A stretch of 20,368 bases of DNA from CAWHOW01 sp050013795 (GCA_050013795.1 JBEKEO010000034.1:1-20368), one strand, 5' to 3'; shown: positions 7,960-16,061, numbered from the stretch's first letter. Notes: generated from the sequence alone by a model not told the origin. Numbers and translations: made by a program.

Positions 7960-10649
7960 ACGATTTGGACGATAACAGGCCAGACCCTGATGAACTTCTG
8001 GCTTCATTGAAAAATGAAGAAGAAAAAAGCAAAAGGGGCAAACTGAAAATATTTTTCGGTATGTGTGCAGGTGTTGGCAAAACATACACTATGCTGCAAG
8101 TAGCTCATGCTGAAAAATTGAAAGGCAGTGATATCGTAATCGGTTATGTCGAAACGCATAACAGGAAAGAGACCGCTGAACTGGTAGAAGGGTTTGAATT
8201 AATTCCCCGTAAAACCTATGAATATAAAAGTACGCAGGTTCAGGAAATGGATCTGGATGCTATCATTGCACGCAAGCCGCAAATTATTCTTGTTGATGAA
8301 CTGGCACACACCAATGCTCCCGGAAGCCGTCATACAAAGAGATACCAGGACGTGCAGGAAATACTCGATAACGGCATTAATGTTTATACAACCTTAAATG
8401 TTCAACATCTTGAAAGCCGGTCAGAAACTGTTGCACAAATAACAGGCATTGTAGTTCATGAAACATTACCGGATGAGATTTTTGAAAATGCTGATGAAGT
8501 TGAATTGCTTGACCTTACACCGGATGAATTATTACAAAGGCTTTCTGAAGGAAAAGTATATACACATGAACGTACTGTAGAAGCAATTGAGAATTTTTTC
8601 CGCAAAGGGAATATCACCGCTTTGCGTGAAATGTCGCTGCGTATTGTTGCAGACCGTGTAGATAAACAACTACACGATTACATGCAGAACAAGCGTATCC
8701 GCGGCCCATGGAAATCGGGTTTGCATCTTTTGGTTGCAATTGATTACAGGCCACAATCAACAAGGTTATTGCGATGGGCTAAAAATCTTTCCTATTCTAT
8801 GGGGGCAAACATACAGGCGTTATATGTTGAAACACTACATAAGCTTAAACCCAAAGAAAGTGAACAACTGGATAAAAATTTCAAGCTGGCAAAACAATTA
8901 GGAATAAAATTCCGGATCATTACCAGTTACAATGTTGTGAGAGCAATTGTTGATTTTGCCCAAAAAGAAAATGTTACACATATCATCATAGGAAAGCCGC
9001 GAGTTCGGACCCTTTATTCAATGCTGCCGCTTGAAAATTTTGTAAATAAACTGATGCGATTCAGCGGTAATATTGATGTTTATGTTCTGGGTTCTGACAG
9101 GCAGGCGAAAGACCGTTTCAAAAACAGGGTTTCGATTCCTCCCTTTACATCAAATATCAGCCAGTACCTGGTTACTTCCATACTCGTTATTATTTCAACC
9201 ATTGCTTCTTACTTCATAATGGATTATATCGGCGGATACCAGGTTGTTTCGTTTGTCCTTTTATTTTTAATATCCATACTTGCACTTTTTTATGGAACAG
9301 GTCCAATTTTACTTGCAGCAACATTGTGTGCATTGTTCTGGGATTATTTTTTCATACCACCACAATTTACCTTGCATATAGAGAAACCTGAGGATATGCT
9401 GATGCTCATGATGTTTTTTATCATCGCGTTGCTCAATGGAATTTTAACATCAAGGGTCCGCCGTCAGGAGGAAAAAATCAGAGTAAGGGAAGGACGTACT
9501 CATGCACTATATCAACTTGCAAGAGAACTTTCAATGATAACAGGAATAGATGAAGTTACAAAAATTGCACTGAAATACATTCAGAAATACTTTAATATTA
9601 ATTGTGCAATAATCCTGAAAAACGAATTAAACCAGCTTGAAACAAAAGTCAATCATGATACTAAAATAAAACTTTCAGAAAACGAATTAAGTATTGCTGC
9701 ATGGGTATATAAGCATTCTTCTAAAGCAGGAAAGCATACTGACACTTTGCCATCAACCGATTATACATTTTATCCTTTGACCGGGAATACCGAAAATATG
9801 GGAGTTATTGCTGTTGAACACACAAATGTGTTTACGCATGGAGAAGAGGAGTTTTGGGAATCAATTCTTTCCCAAATATCCGGTAAGTTTGAGCGTGAGT
9901 TCTTGCGAAATGATGCAAGGAAGGCTATTATTTTAAGCGAATCGGAAAAACTATACAAAACTCTTTTTAATTCTATTTCTCACGAATTACGTATTCCGGT
10001 AGCAACCATTATGGGAGCTTCCGATACGCTTTTATCACAAGGCTATCCCGAAGAAACAAAGTTACAATTATATGCTGAAATTAATACAGCTTCAATACGC
10101 CTTAACCGCCTGATAGAAAACCTGCTTAATATGTCCCGCCTTGAAACCGGGCGTATAACTCCACGCCTTGACTGGTGTGATGTGCATGATCTGGCAAACA
10201 GAGTGACCGAAACGCTTCAGCAGGAGTTAAAACCTTTTAATGTCTCAATTGTCATTCCCGATGACATGCCTTTGGTGTTTATTGACTTCGGGCTTATAGA
10301 ACAGGTATTGCATAATCTGGTTTTGAATGCCACGCAAAACTCTCCTGCTGAAACTACTTTAAGAATCAAATTTTTTTATGATAATGGCGATCTTACCATT
10401 TTGGTCATGGACAGGGGCAAAGGATTTCCTGCAACAGAATTATTGTCAGTCTATAATAAATTCTACAGAGGAAAAGATGCAAAAGCAGGCGGTACAGGTT
10501 TAGGATTATCTATAGTGAAAGGATTTGTAGAAGCTCATGGAGGAACCGTAGTGGCAAAGAACAGGCAGAACGGGGGAGCATTATTCACCATTAAAATCCC
10601 TGTTAAAATATCTGAAATGAACCAGTTTAATAAGCAGGAAGAAGAATAA
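7956..10649 (+). CDS. kdpD: KdpD, sensor histidine kinase controlling kdp expression
   Basis: 897 residues, like E. coli KdpD (894). The N-terminal KdpD domain carries the Walker-A-like GMCAGVGKT (35-43) and DELAHTNAPGSRH (114-126). A universal-stress-protein domain follows (about 255-375), then the membrane domain (DUF4118; four spans, about 400-500) and a GAF-like region (about 525-655). The kinase core has SISHELRIP with phospho-acceptor H676, an N-box around LHNLVLNATQNSP (785-797), DRGKGF (819-824) and GTGLGL (846-851). All domains are present. KdpD senses low K+ or ionic stress and phosphorylates KdpE. The gene overlaps kdpC by 4 bases and is separated from kdpE by a single base, so pump and sensor form one transcription unit. 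Confidence 0.97.
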   Translation: MNDLDDNRPDPDELLASLKNEEEKSKRGKLKIFFGMCAGVGKTYTMLQVAHAEKLKGSDIVIGYVETHNRKETAELVEGFELIPRKTYEYKSTQVQEMDLDAIIARKPQIILVDELAHTNAPGSRHTKRYQDVQEILDNGINVYTTLNVQHLESRSETVAQITGIVVHETLPDEIFENADEVELLDLTPDELLQRLSEGKVYTHERTVEAIENFFRKGNITALREMSLRIVADRVDKQLHDYMQNKRIRGPWKSGLHLLVAIDYRPQSTRLLRWAKNLSYSMGANIQALYVETLHKLKPKESEQLDKNFKLAKQLGIKFRIITSYNVVRAIVDFAQKENVTHIIIGKPRVRTLYSMLPLENFVNKLMRFSGNIDVYVLGSDRQAKDRFKNRVSIPPFTSNISQYLVTSILVIISTIASYFIMDYIGGYQVVSFVLLFLISILALFYGTGPILLAATLCALFWDYFFIPPQFTLHIEKPEDMLMLMMFFIIALLNGILTSRVRRQEEKIRVREGRTHALYQLARELSMITGIDEVTKIALKYIQKYFNINCAIILKNELNQLETKVNHDTKIKLSENELSIAAWVYKHSSKAGKHTDTLPSTDYTFYPLTGNTENMGVIAVEHTNVFTHGEEEFWESILSQISGKFEREFLRNDARKAIILSESEKLYKTLFNSISHELRIPVATIMGASDTLLSQGYPEETKLQLYAEINTASIRLNRLIENLLNMSRLETGRITPRLDWCDVHDLANRVTETLQQELKPFNVSIVIPDDMPLVFIDFGLIEQVLHNLVLNATQNSPAETTLRIKFFYDNGDLTILVMDRGKGFPATELLSVYNKFYRGKDAKAGGTGLGLSIVKGFVEAHGGTVVAKNRQNGGALFTIKIPVKISEMNQFNKQEEE

Positions 10650-10650
10650 A

Positions 10651-11337
10651 ATGACAAATACAGGAATCATTCTTATAATTGATGACGAGGTACAAATACG
10701 CCGTTTGCTTGAAATAACTCTTTCAGCTAACGGGTATAAAATTAGCGAAGCATCCGGCGGAAAAGAAGGACTTGCATTGGCAGCATCATTGCAGCCTGTT
10801 TTAATTATCCTCGACCTGGGTTTGCCTGATATGGACGGACTTGAAGTTCTCAATAAGCTGCGCGAATGGTATCAAAAACCTATCATTATCCTTTCTGTAA
10901 GAAATCTGGAAGACGATATTATTAAAGCCCTTGATAAAGGAGCAAACGACTATCTTATCAAACCTTTTCGGACAGGTGAATTGCTGGCCCGTATAAGGGT
11001 TGCCATCAGGCAAAGCCAGGGTATTTCAGAAGATCCTATCCTGAAATTTGGTTCATTAACTATTGATTTGGCCAACCACACGGTTCATAAGAATAACGAA
11101 ATAATAAAACTCACATCAACAGAATTCTCCTTATTGGCTCTCTTAGCAAAAAATGAAGGCAGGGTGCTCACTCACCAGTTCATTCTAAAAGAAGTATGGG
11201 GTATAGGCTATGTTGAACAGACCCAATATCTGCGCGTATTCATTGCTCAGTTGCGCAGGAAGCTTGAAGATGATGCTGCAAAGCCCGCTTTGATTACTAC
11301 GGAATCGGGTATAGGGTATAGGTTTAGTTTCTTGTAA
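10651..11337 (+). CDS. kdpE: KdpE, OmpR-family response regulator of the kdp operon
   Basis: 228 residues, the usual KdpE size. The receiver domain has the acidic pair D12-D13, phospho-acceptor D55 in LIILDLGLPDMDGLE, and K104 in YLIKPF. The C-terminal winged helix (about 130-228) shows the TSTEFSLLALLAKNEGRVLTHQ-type core, VWGIGYVEQTQYLRVFIAQLR and a GIGYRF ending. It starts one base after the kdpD stop. Phosphorylated KdpE would activate the kdp promoter upstream of 3282. A damaged gene remnant begins immediately behind its stop codon. Confidence 0.97.
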   Translation: MTNTGIILIIDDEVQIRRLLEITLSANGYKISEASGGKEGLALAASLQPVLIILDLGLPDMDGLEVLNKLREWYQKPIIILSVRNLEDDIIKALDKGANDYLIKPFRTGELLARIRVAIRQSQGISEDPILKFGSLTIDLANHTVHKNNEIIKLTSTEFSLLALLAKNEGRVLTHQFILKEVWGIGYVEQTQYLRVFIAQLRRKLEDDAAKPALITTESGIGYRFSFL

Positions 11338-11340
11338 TAT

Positions 11341-11549
11341 ATACTTTTAGCCGATGGCAGGGGCGAGCATGAATGGCAGTTATCGCCCGACAAGGTAAGT
11401 ATGCTCTACATGCAGCCCATAAGCTTTCGCCAGTACTTACACTGAAGCAGACATATTATATGCGCAACCGCAAGGTTGGGAAAAAAGGCAAGGTGAACGA
11501 CTGGAGTGATTGGTTTGAATTTATTGTTAATAAACGAAAGGAGGCTTGA
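11341..11549 (+). pseudogene. Frameshifted C-terminal remnant of a fibronectin-III-like protein
   Basis: Two overlapping frames together read like the end of one protein. In the kdpE frame, right after its stop, comes ADGRGEHEWQLSPDKVSMLYMQP, then a stop near 11434. In another frame, 11373-11549 encodes a 58-residue stretch containing LSPVLTLKQTYYMRNRKVG and then KVNDWSDWFEFIVNKRKEA before TGA. The pattern 'W-x-LS-D-K... T-YY-x-R-R-x-GKxGK...WSDW-x-F-V' resembles the last strands of fibronectin-III-like domains common in Bacteroidota secreted proteins. A frame change near 11420 joins the two halves. No start or N-terminal part exists because kdpE abuts it, so it is most likely a truncated, decaying gene. 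The family assignment is by eye. Confidence 0.5.
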
Positions 11550-11586
11550 TGAAACATAAAATGCTTGAAATGAATAAACATTTCGA

Positions 11587-11617
11587 AAAACCTGCCTTGT
11601 ATCCAGGCAGGTTTTTT
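11587..11617. terminator. Intrinsic terminator, probably bidirectional
   Basis: AAAACCTGCCT (11587-11597) pairs perfectly over 11 bp with AGGCAGGTTTT (11605-11615), leaving a 7-base loop. A run of six T follows on the plus strand, and a matching A-run precedes the stem, so it also works on the minus strand. It is the first convincing terminator after kdpE and probably ends the kdp transcript about 250 bases past the last gene. Confidence 0.85.
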
Positions 11618-11697
11618 GTTTCTATGAGCTTATATTTTCTTATTATTGCCTGAAATGCTTGGATTCCCCTCCTTCTTTCATTTATACAAGTCAAACT

Positions 11698-11844
11698 TTT
11701 AATGTTGCTTAGCTAACACGTGATGTTTATTAGCTAACAGTTAAAGTTAGCTGGCTATCATGAAAAGTTAGGTGGCTATCATTAAAAGTTGACTGGCTAT
11801 CATGAAAAGTTAGGTAGCTATCATGTGATGTTAGTTAGCTAACA
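11698..11844. repeat. Seven-unit 21-bp tandem repeat
   Basis: Seven consecutive units of exactly 21 bases start at 11698, 11719, 11740, 11761, 11782, 11803 and 11824. Each ends in a conserved 9-mer. Units 1, 2 and 7 end in TAGCTAACA, units 3, 4 and 5 in TGGCTATCA, and unit 6 in the intermediate TAGCTATCA. The inner units share AAAGTT upstream of this, while units 2 and 7 share GTGATGTT. TTAGCTAA in units 1, 2 and 7 is self-complementary, and in unit 7 it extends to a 10-bp palindrome. There are no variable spacers, so it is not CRISPR. The array lies between the kdp terminator and the upstream region of the DUF3078 gene. Its function is unknown. Confidence 0.9.
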
Positions 11845-12066
11845 TTAATAAAACCACTTGAAACAGTGTAATTTCCACCTGATACTTTGGGTGAAAAGCG
11901 GTAAAATGGAGAAAACAGCAAGGAATTATGATTAAATTGTTGGGGGTGAGAAGGAGTCAAAGACTCTATAAAAGTATAAACTTCAATAATCACTGTTTTA
12001 TTGTCTAATAAATTTTTCTACTTTTCTTTAAAATTCTATTACAATTAAGGGGTTTGCAGTTTTTGT
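11845..12066. other. AT-rich intergenic DNA without a recognisable gene
   Basis: Between the repeat array and the DUF3078 promoter element only very short reading frames (20 codons or fewer) are present. A small perfect hairpin, GAGTC-AAA-GACTC, lies at 11954-11966. No tRNA-like or riboswitch-like fold was recognised by eye. Confidence 0.5.
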
Positions 12067-12074
12067 TAATTTTG
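12067..12074 (+). promoter_or_regulatory. Possible -7 element for the DUF3078 gene
   Basis: TAATTTTG matches TAnnTTTG and lies 24 bases before the ATG at 12099, the same distance as the candidate in front of kdpF. A TTTG occurs at 12053-12056, but this is too close to serve as the -33 element. The call rests on the -7 match and position only. Confidence 0.4.
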
Positions 12075-12098
12075 CTAATAAATTTTAATTTCAAATAG

Positions 12099-13049
12099 AT
12101 GAAAAGAAAACTTGTTTTTATTTTAACAGCAATAATTATAAACCATTTCTCCTTTGGCCAAATAACCGATAAAGAAAAGGATCTGCGCGTAAAAACTTCC
12201 GATACCCTCGATGGATGGAAAAAAGGCGGAATAGTTGCATTTAATTTAAGTCAGGTTTCATTAACTAACTGGTCGGCAGGTGGAATGAATTCACTGGCTT
12301 TTAACGGGCTTTTGCACGCTTTTGCATGTTTAAAACACGATAAATCGAGATGGGATAATATGCTGGATGTTGGTTATGGGTTAATTCACCAAGGGGATAA
12401 AAATGCTCCTTACCAGAAAAGCGATGATAAATTTGAAATCAACTCAAAATATGGGCAGGAAGCTACAAAAAGCTGGTACTATGCCGCTCTTGTAAATTTC
12501 AAAACACAAATGGCTCCAGGATATAATTATCCGAACGATAGTGTAAAAATTTCTGACTTACTTGCTCCGGCTAACCTAATAGGCGCATTAGGAATGGATT
12601 ATAAACCGAATAATGTATTCGATTGTTTTATTGCTCCTGTCACAGGCAAATTAATAATTGTAGATAATACTGCGATGGCCAATGCCGGAGATTTTGGTGT
12701 TGATCCGGCAGTTCTAGATGATTCCGGCAAGGTTATTACTCCCGGCAAAAAAACAAAATTTGAATTTGGAGGATACCTAAGAGTTTCATTAAAGAAGGAT
12801 ATTATGAAAAACATTAACCTTGCTACAGAAGCTGATTTTTTCTCAAATTATTTGCTAAACCCGCAGAACATTGTTATTAACTGGCAAGTCCTAATTTCAA
12901 TGAAAATTAATAAGTTTATTTCTGCTACATTATCCACGCAATTGCTTTATGACGATAAAGTAAAAATTGTTATTGATTCTAAAGGTGATACAGGACCAAG
13001 AACTCAGTTCAAAGAATTGTTCGGAGTGGGGTTATCATACAAGTTCTAA
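12099..13049 (+). CDS. DUF3078 domain protein, probable outer-membrane beta-barrel
   Basis: 316 residues. A signal peptide (MKRK, hydrophobic core, HFSFGQ; cleavage near 20-21) sends it across the inner membrane. The mature protein carries the Bacteroidota DUF3078 signature: WKKGGIVAFNLSQVSLTNWS and AGGMNSLAFNG (40-70), then alternating strands such as KSWYYAALVNFKTQM and FGGYLRVSLKK. It ends in GVGLSYKF, a C-terminal aromatic residue as is usual for barrels. The function of DUF3078 is unknown. It is preceded by its own -7-like element and followed 30 bases later by the EF-hand-like gene, so the two probably form an operon. Nothing ties it biochemically to potassium uptake beyond being near kdp. 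Confidence 0.85.
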   Translation: MKRKLVFILTAIIINHFSFGQITDKEKDLRVKTSDTLDGWKKGGIVAFNLSQVSLTNWSAGGMNSLAFNGLLHAFACLKHDKSRWDNMLDVGYGLIHQGDKNAPYQKSDDKFEINSKYGQEATKSWYYAALVNFKTQMAPGYNYPNDSVKISDLLAPANLIGALGMDYKPNNVFDCFIAPVTGKLIIVDNTAMANAGDFGVDPAVLDDSGKVITPGKKTKFEFGGYLRVSLKKDIMKNINLATEADFFSNYLLNPQNIVINWQVLISMKINKFISATLSTQLLYDDKVKIVIDSKGDTGPRTQFKELFGVGLSYKF

Positions 13050-13079
13050 TATTTAACTGCATTTACAAATTCATTGATT

Positions 13080-15353
13080 ATGACCAAGTCAACAAATATC
13101 ATCAATAGAGTAAGCAATTTAAAAAGCCTGATTAAACCTGAAGACGATAAGCACATCTGGCAATTCTCGCGTGTAGGAGGTGTTAACAGGGTAAACCTTG
13201 AAACTGGGATGGATCTGGTTTCGCTTGAACACCTGGATCAAAAACTCTGGACAGCACTGAGTTGCCCTGTTCACGGAATGGAAATCGATCCCAAAACACT
13301 TGAATTAATAGATAAAGACAGGGATGATAGGATCAGGGTTCCTGAAATTCTTGAAGCTGTAAAATGGCTGACATCCCTTATAAAAAATCCTGACGATTTA
13401 GTAAAGGAAAATAAAAGCCTGCCACTCTCTGCCATTAATGAATGCACAGAGGAAGGAAAAAGTTTGATTACATCTGCCAAGCAGATATTAAAAAATTTGG
13501 GTAAACCCGATGATAATGAAATCAGCGTTGAAGAAACCTCTGATACTGATAAAATCTTTGCAGATACAGAATTCAACGGAGATGGTATAATAACTGAAGT
13601 TTCGACTGATGACGAAGAGATAAAGAAACTTATCAATGATATAATATCCTGCATGGGTTCGGCAAAAGACAGAAACGGGATGCAGGGAATTTCTATTGAT
13701 CATATAAATGATTTTTATAAGAACTGTGAAGATTATTCTACCTGGTATGCCAAAGCTGAAGCAAACATAAAAAAGATATTACCATTTGGAGATTCCACTA
13801 CTGACGCCTTTGCAGCCTTTATAGCTATAAAACCTAAAATTGAAGATTATTTTCTGAGATGTCGTTTGGCTGAATTTGATCCTGAGTCGGCCTCCATTTT
13901 AAATTCACTCAGTACACGATTTGAAGGGATTAGCCATAAGGAATTAACTTCCTGTATTGATGAAATAGCGAGCTTCCCACTTTCAAAAATTGAGGCAAGG
14001 AAACCACTTTCTCTTACAAAAGGAATTAACCCGGCATGGGAAAAGTCGCTTGACAACTTCCTGCAATTAGTAATCAAAAAAGAGTTTCTTGATAAAGATA
14101 ACTTGACCGAAACGGAATTTGAAAGTATTATTAATAAATTCGATGCTTACCTCAGCTGGCAATCTGAAAAGAGTGGTAAGGCGGTTGAGCAAATAGGATT
14201 GGAAAACATACGAGAATTGCTGAAAGGCAATACAAAAGAAATTTTATGTTCTTTAATTGAGCAGGATAAAGCACTTGAAAACAATACAAACAGTATTTTT
14301 CTTGTTGATAAACTGGTTAGGTATTACCGTGATCTTTACAGGCTGCTTAAAAACTATGTTACCTTTTATGATTTTTATTCTCCTGGTGTAAAAGCAATTT
14401 TCCAGGTAGGAAGCTTATACATTGATCAGCGTTGTTGTGATCTTTGCATTAAGGTAAGTGATATGGGGAAACATAATGCTATTGCCAAAGCAAGCGGGAT
14501 ATGCCTGATATATTGCGATTGTTATTCGAAGACAAAAAATGAGAAAATGACCATAGTAGCTGCATTAACTGATGGAGATATTGATAATATTGCTATTGGA
14601 AGAAATGCAATTTTTTATGACATGAAAGGTGATGACTGGGATGCTACAATTATAAAAATCATTGACAACCCTATCAGCATCAGGCAATCTTTCTGGTCAC
14701 CTTACAGAAAGGTTTCGAAATTTATATCTACACAGATTGAGAAAGTTGCCTCATCAAAAGAGAAAGAAGTTGATACTATAGCAGCATCTCATATTGAAAA
14801 AGCAAGCAATAAAGTTGATACAGGCATAAAAGAATCTTTGCAGGCAGAACCTATACCAACTACTGCACCTGTTGCGGTACCGGCAGCAACTCCTGCACAT
14901 CAACCGTTTGATATTGGCAAATTTGTCGGGATATTTGCGGCAATCAGTCTTGCACTTGGAGCAATTGGATCTGTAATCGCTGCAATATTGACGGGATTTT
15001 TCGGGCTTACATGGTGGAAAATGCCTCTTGCAATTGCCGGTGTTATCTTATGTATTTCCGGACCATCCATGGTACTTGCCTGGCTGAAGCTCAGGAAAAG
15101 AAATCTTGCTCCTTTATTAGATGCAAACGGATGGGCTATTAATGCGCGTGCTACAATTAATATTGCTTTCGGCAATACCTTAACTCATCTGGCTGCACTT
15201 CCTGTAAACTCGAAATTGAATCTTATAGATCCTTTTGCCAAAAAGAAAAGACCATGGATACCGATACTCATAATAGTAATAATACTATTAGGAGCTGCAG
15301 GATATTTATTATGGCATTTTGGAGTTTTGAATAAGTGGGGGATTTTACATTAA
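13080..15353 (+). CDS. Large EF-hand-like, C-terminally membrane-anchored protein of unknown function
   Basis: 757 residues from the ATG at 13080; a TTG six bases upstream is a possible but less likely start. The N-terminal part has an EF-hand-type calcium loop DKDRDDRIRVPE (78-89), matching DxDxDxxIxxxE with D instead of G at position 6. A second, EFNGDGIITEVS (164-175), has E at position 1 and S at position 12. A weaker third candidate begins DRNGMQGISID (197-207). The long middle is soluble and rich in charged helices. A Pro/Ala/Thr linker (about 590-605) precedes two spans (about 615-668), the motif LDANGWAINAR (about 680-690), and a last span (726-748). There is no signal peptide, so most of the protein is probably cytoplasmic and tail-anchored. 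I do not recognise a characterised family. It follows the DUF3078 gene by 30 bases. Confidence 0.85.
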   Translation: MTKSTNIINRVSNLKSLIKPEDDKHIWQFSRVGGVNRVNLETGMDLVSLEHLDQKLWTALSCPVHGMEIDPKTLELIDKDRDDRIRVPEILEAVKWLTSLIKNPDDLVKENKSLPLSAINECTEEGKSLITSAKQILKNLGKPDDNEISVEETSDTDKIFADTEFNGDGIITEVSTDDEEIKKLINDIISCMGSAKDRNGMQGISIDHINDFYKNCEDYSTWYAKAEANIKKILPFGDSTTDAFAAFIAIKPKIEDYFLRCRLAEFDPESASILNSLSTRFEGISHKELTSCIDEIASFPLSKIEARKPLSLTKGINPAWEKSLDNFLQLVIKKEFLDKDNLTETEFESIINKFDAYLSWQSEKSGKAVEQIGLENIRELLKGNTKEILCSLIEQDKALENNTNSIFLVDKLVRYYRDLYRLLKNYVTFYDFYSPGVKAIFQVGSLYIDQRCCDLCIKVSDMGKHNAIAKASGICLIYCDCYSKTKNEKMTIVAALTDGDIDNIAIGRNAIFYDMKGDDWDATIIKIIDNPISIRQSFWSPYRKVSKFISTQIEKVASSKEKEVDTIAASHIEKASNKVDTGIKESLQAEPIPTTAPVAVPAATPAHQPFDIGKFVGIFAAISLALGAIGSVIAAILTGFFGLTWWKMPLAIAGVILCISGPSMVLAWLKLRKRNLAPLLDANGWAINARATINIAFGNTLTHLAALPVNSKLNLIDPFAKKKRPWIPILIIVIILLGAAGYLLWHFGVLNKWGILH

Positions 15354-15567
15354 AATATAATCTATAATAAAGAAGTGGATGCTGTTTACCCTTTGTTCGC
15401 GCTCGCCTGGCTGTGAGTAAACATGAATTGAACAAACGAACATTCACCGCGGCGGAGAACAAACGAACTACGAATATCGAACTAAAGACTAATAAATGCA
15501 GGCAATGCCTGAGCGATAAACAAAGAACAATACCGATAAAATATTAACTTAAAAAGGTGAAATAAAA
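15354..15567. other. Intergenic region with direct repeats and 7-bp periodicity
   Basis: The 12-mer GAACAAACGAAC occurs twice (15430-15441 and 15457-15468), flanking a GC-rich core CACCGCGGCGGAG. The second copy runs into three CGAAnnn units at an exact 7-bp period (CGAA at 15464, 15471 and 15478). GTTTAC (15384-15389) and GTAAAC (15417-15422) form a wide inverted repeat, and CAGGCAATGCCTG (15499-15511) is nearly palindromic. No gene was found. AAAGGTGA at 15553-15560 is a plausible ribosome-binding site for the cupin gene. Confidence 0.6.
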
Positions 15568-15909
15568 ATGAACAAAATACCATTTCAAACTATTGACTGG
15601 CCTTCGATAGGGAAAGTTGAACATAAAGGTGAAACAGGAACTGCTTATTGGCAGACAACTCAATTCAACGGGCTCAGGATACGGTTGGTTGAATATACAA
15701 AAGGGTATTTGGCCGACCATTGGTGCCAAAAAGGGCACATTGTTCATTGTTTAGACGGAGAGTTTATAAGTGAACTAAATAAAGGTGAGAAGATGAGACT
15801 TTCAAAAGGCGATACTTATATCGTATCTGATGAAATGAGTTCTCATCGTTCCGTTTCGGAAAATGGAGTTAAACTTCTTATTATAGACGGAGATTTCTTA
15901 AGAATTTAA
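15568..15909 (+). CDS. Small single-domain cupin with DHWC motif
   Basis: 113 residues forming one cupin beta-barrel. The first cupin motif region reads LADHWCQKGHIVHCLDGEF (48-66), with H51, H57, H60 and E65 as candidate metal ligands. The second motif region includes KGDTYIVSDEMSSHRS with H93. The Asp-His-Trp-Cys stretch fits the small family that, as I recall, is called 'DHCW motif cupin fold protein' in public annotation; its reaction is not known. A Shine-Dalgarno-like AAAGGTGA seven bases before the ATG supports this start. It is flanked on both sides by more than 200 bases of non-coding DNA, so it is probably transcribed alone. The cupin call is good; the substrate is unknown. Confidence 0.85.
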   Translation: MNKIPFQTIDWPSIGKVEHKGETGTAYWQTTQFNGLRIRLVEYTKGYLADHWCQKGHIVHCLDGEFISELNKGEKMRLSKGDTYIVSDEMSSHRSVSENGVKLLIIDGDFLRI

Positions 15910-15984
15910 ATTAATGGAAAAATGGCTCATAGTTCATGAGCATTATGTTCACCCTGGTTCTCACTCGTCTCTATTTGGCAAAGC

Positions 15985-16015
15985 ATGCAGCTACATCATT
16001 TGTAAATTGCTGCAT
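15985..16015. other. Hairpin downstream of the cupin gene
   Basis: ATGCAGC (15985-15991) pairs with GCTGCAT (16009-16015), and TACA (15992-15995) with TGTA (16001-16004), giving an 11-bp stem with a 4-base bulge and a 5-base loop. A run of six or more T follows about 14 bases later, rather than directly, so it is at best an atypical terminator. A smaller stem, GCTCAT-AGTTC-ATGAGC, lies upstream at 15925-15941. Confidence 0.4.
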
Positions 16016-16061
16016 TAATCATTCTGCAATTTTTTCTTCAATTCAAATTCGGCATTAACTG

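Noticed and set aside
11373..11549. An intact 58-residue gene behind kdpE
   Set aside because: The frame begins right after a stop codon. Its first 18 residues do not resemble a protein start, while the other frame supplies the matching upstream domain part, so a frameshifted remnant fits better.
11549..11653. A 34-codon ORF whose ATG overlaps the stop of the remnant frame (TGATG)
   Set aside because: It runs straight through the strong terminator hairpin at 11587-11617 and has no convincing protein features.
11698..11844. CRISPR array
   Set aside because: Units are 21 bases long and directly abutting with no unique spacers, and no cas genes are nearby.
13074..13079. TTG start two codons before the ATG of the EF-hand-like gene
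   Set aside because: The ATG at 13080 is a better start, and nothing in the two added residues or the ribosome-binding region favours TTG.
15430..15468. Insertion-sequence ends or target-site duplication
   Set aside because: The 12-bp direct repeats are only 27 bases apart, with no transposase or inverted termini between them.
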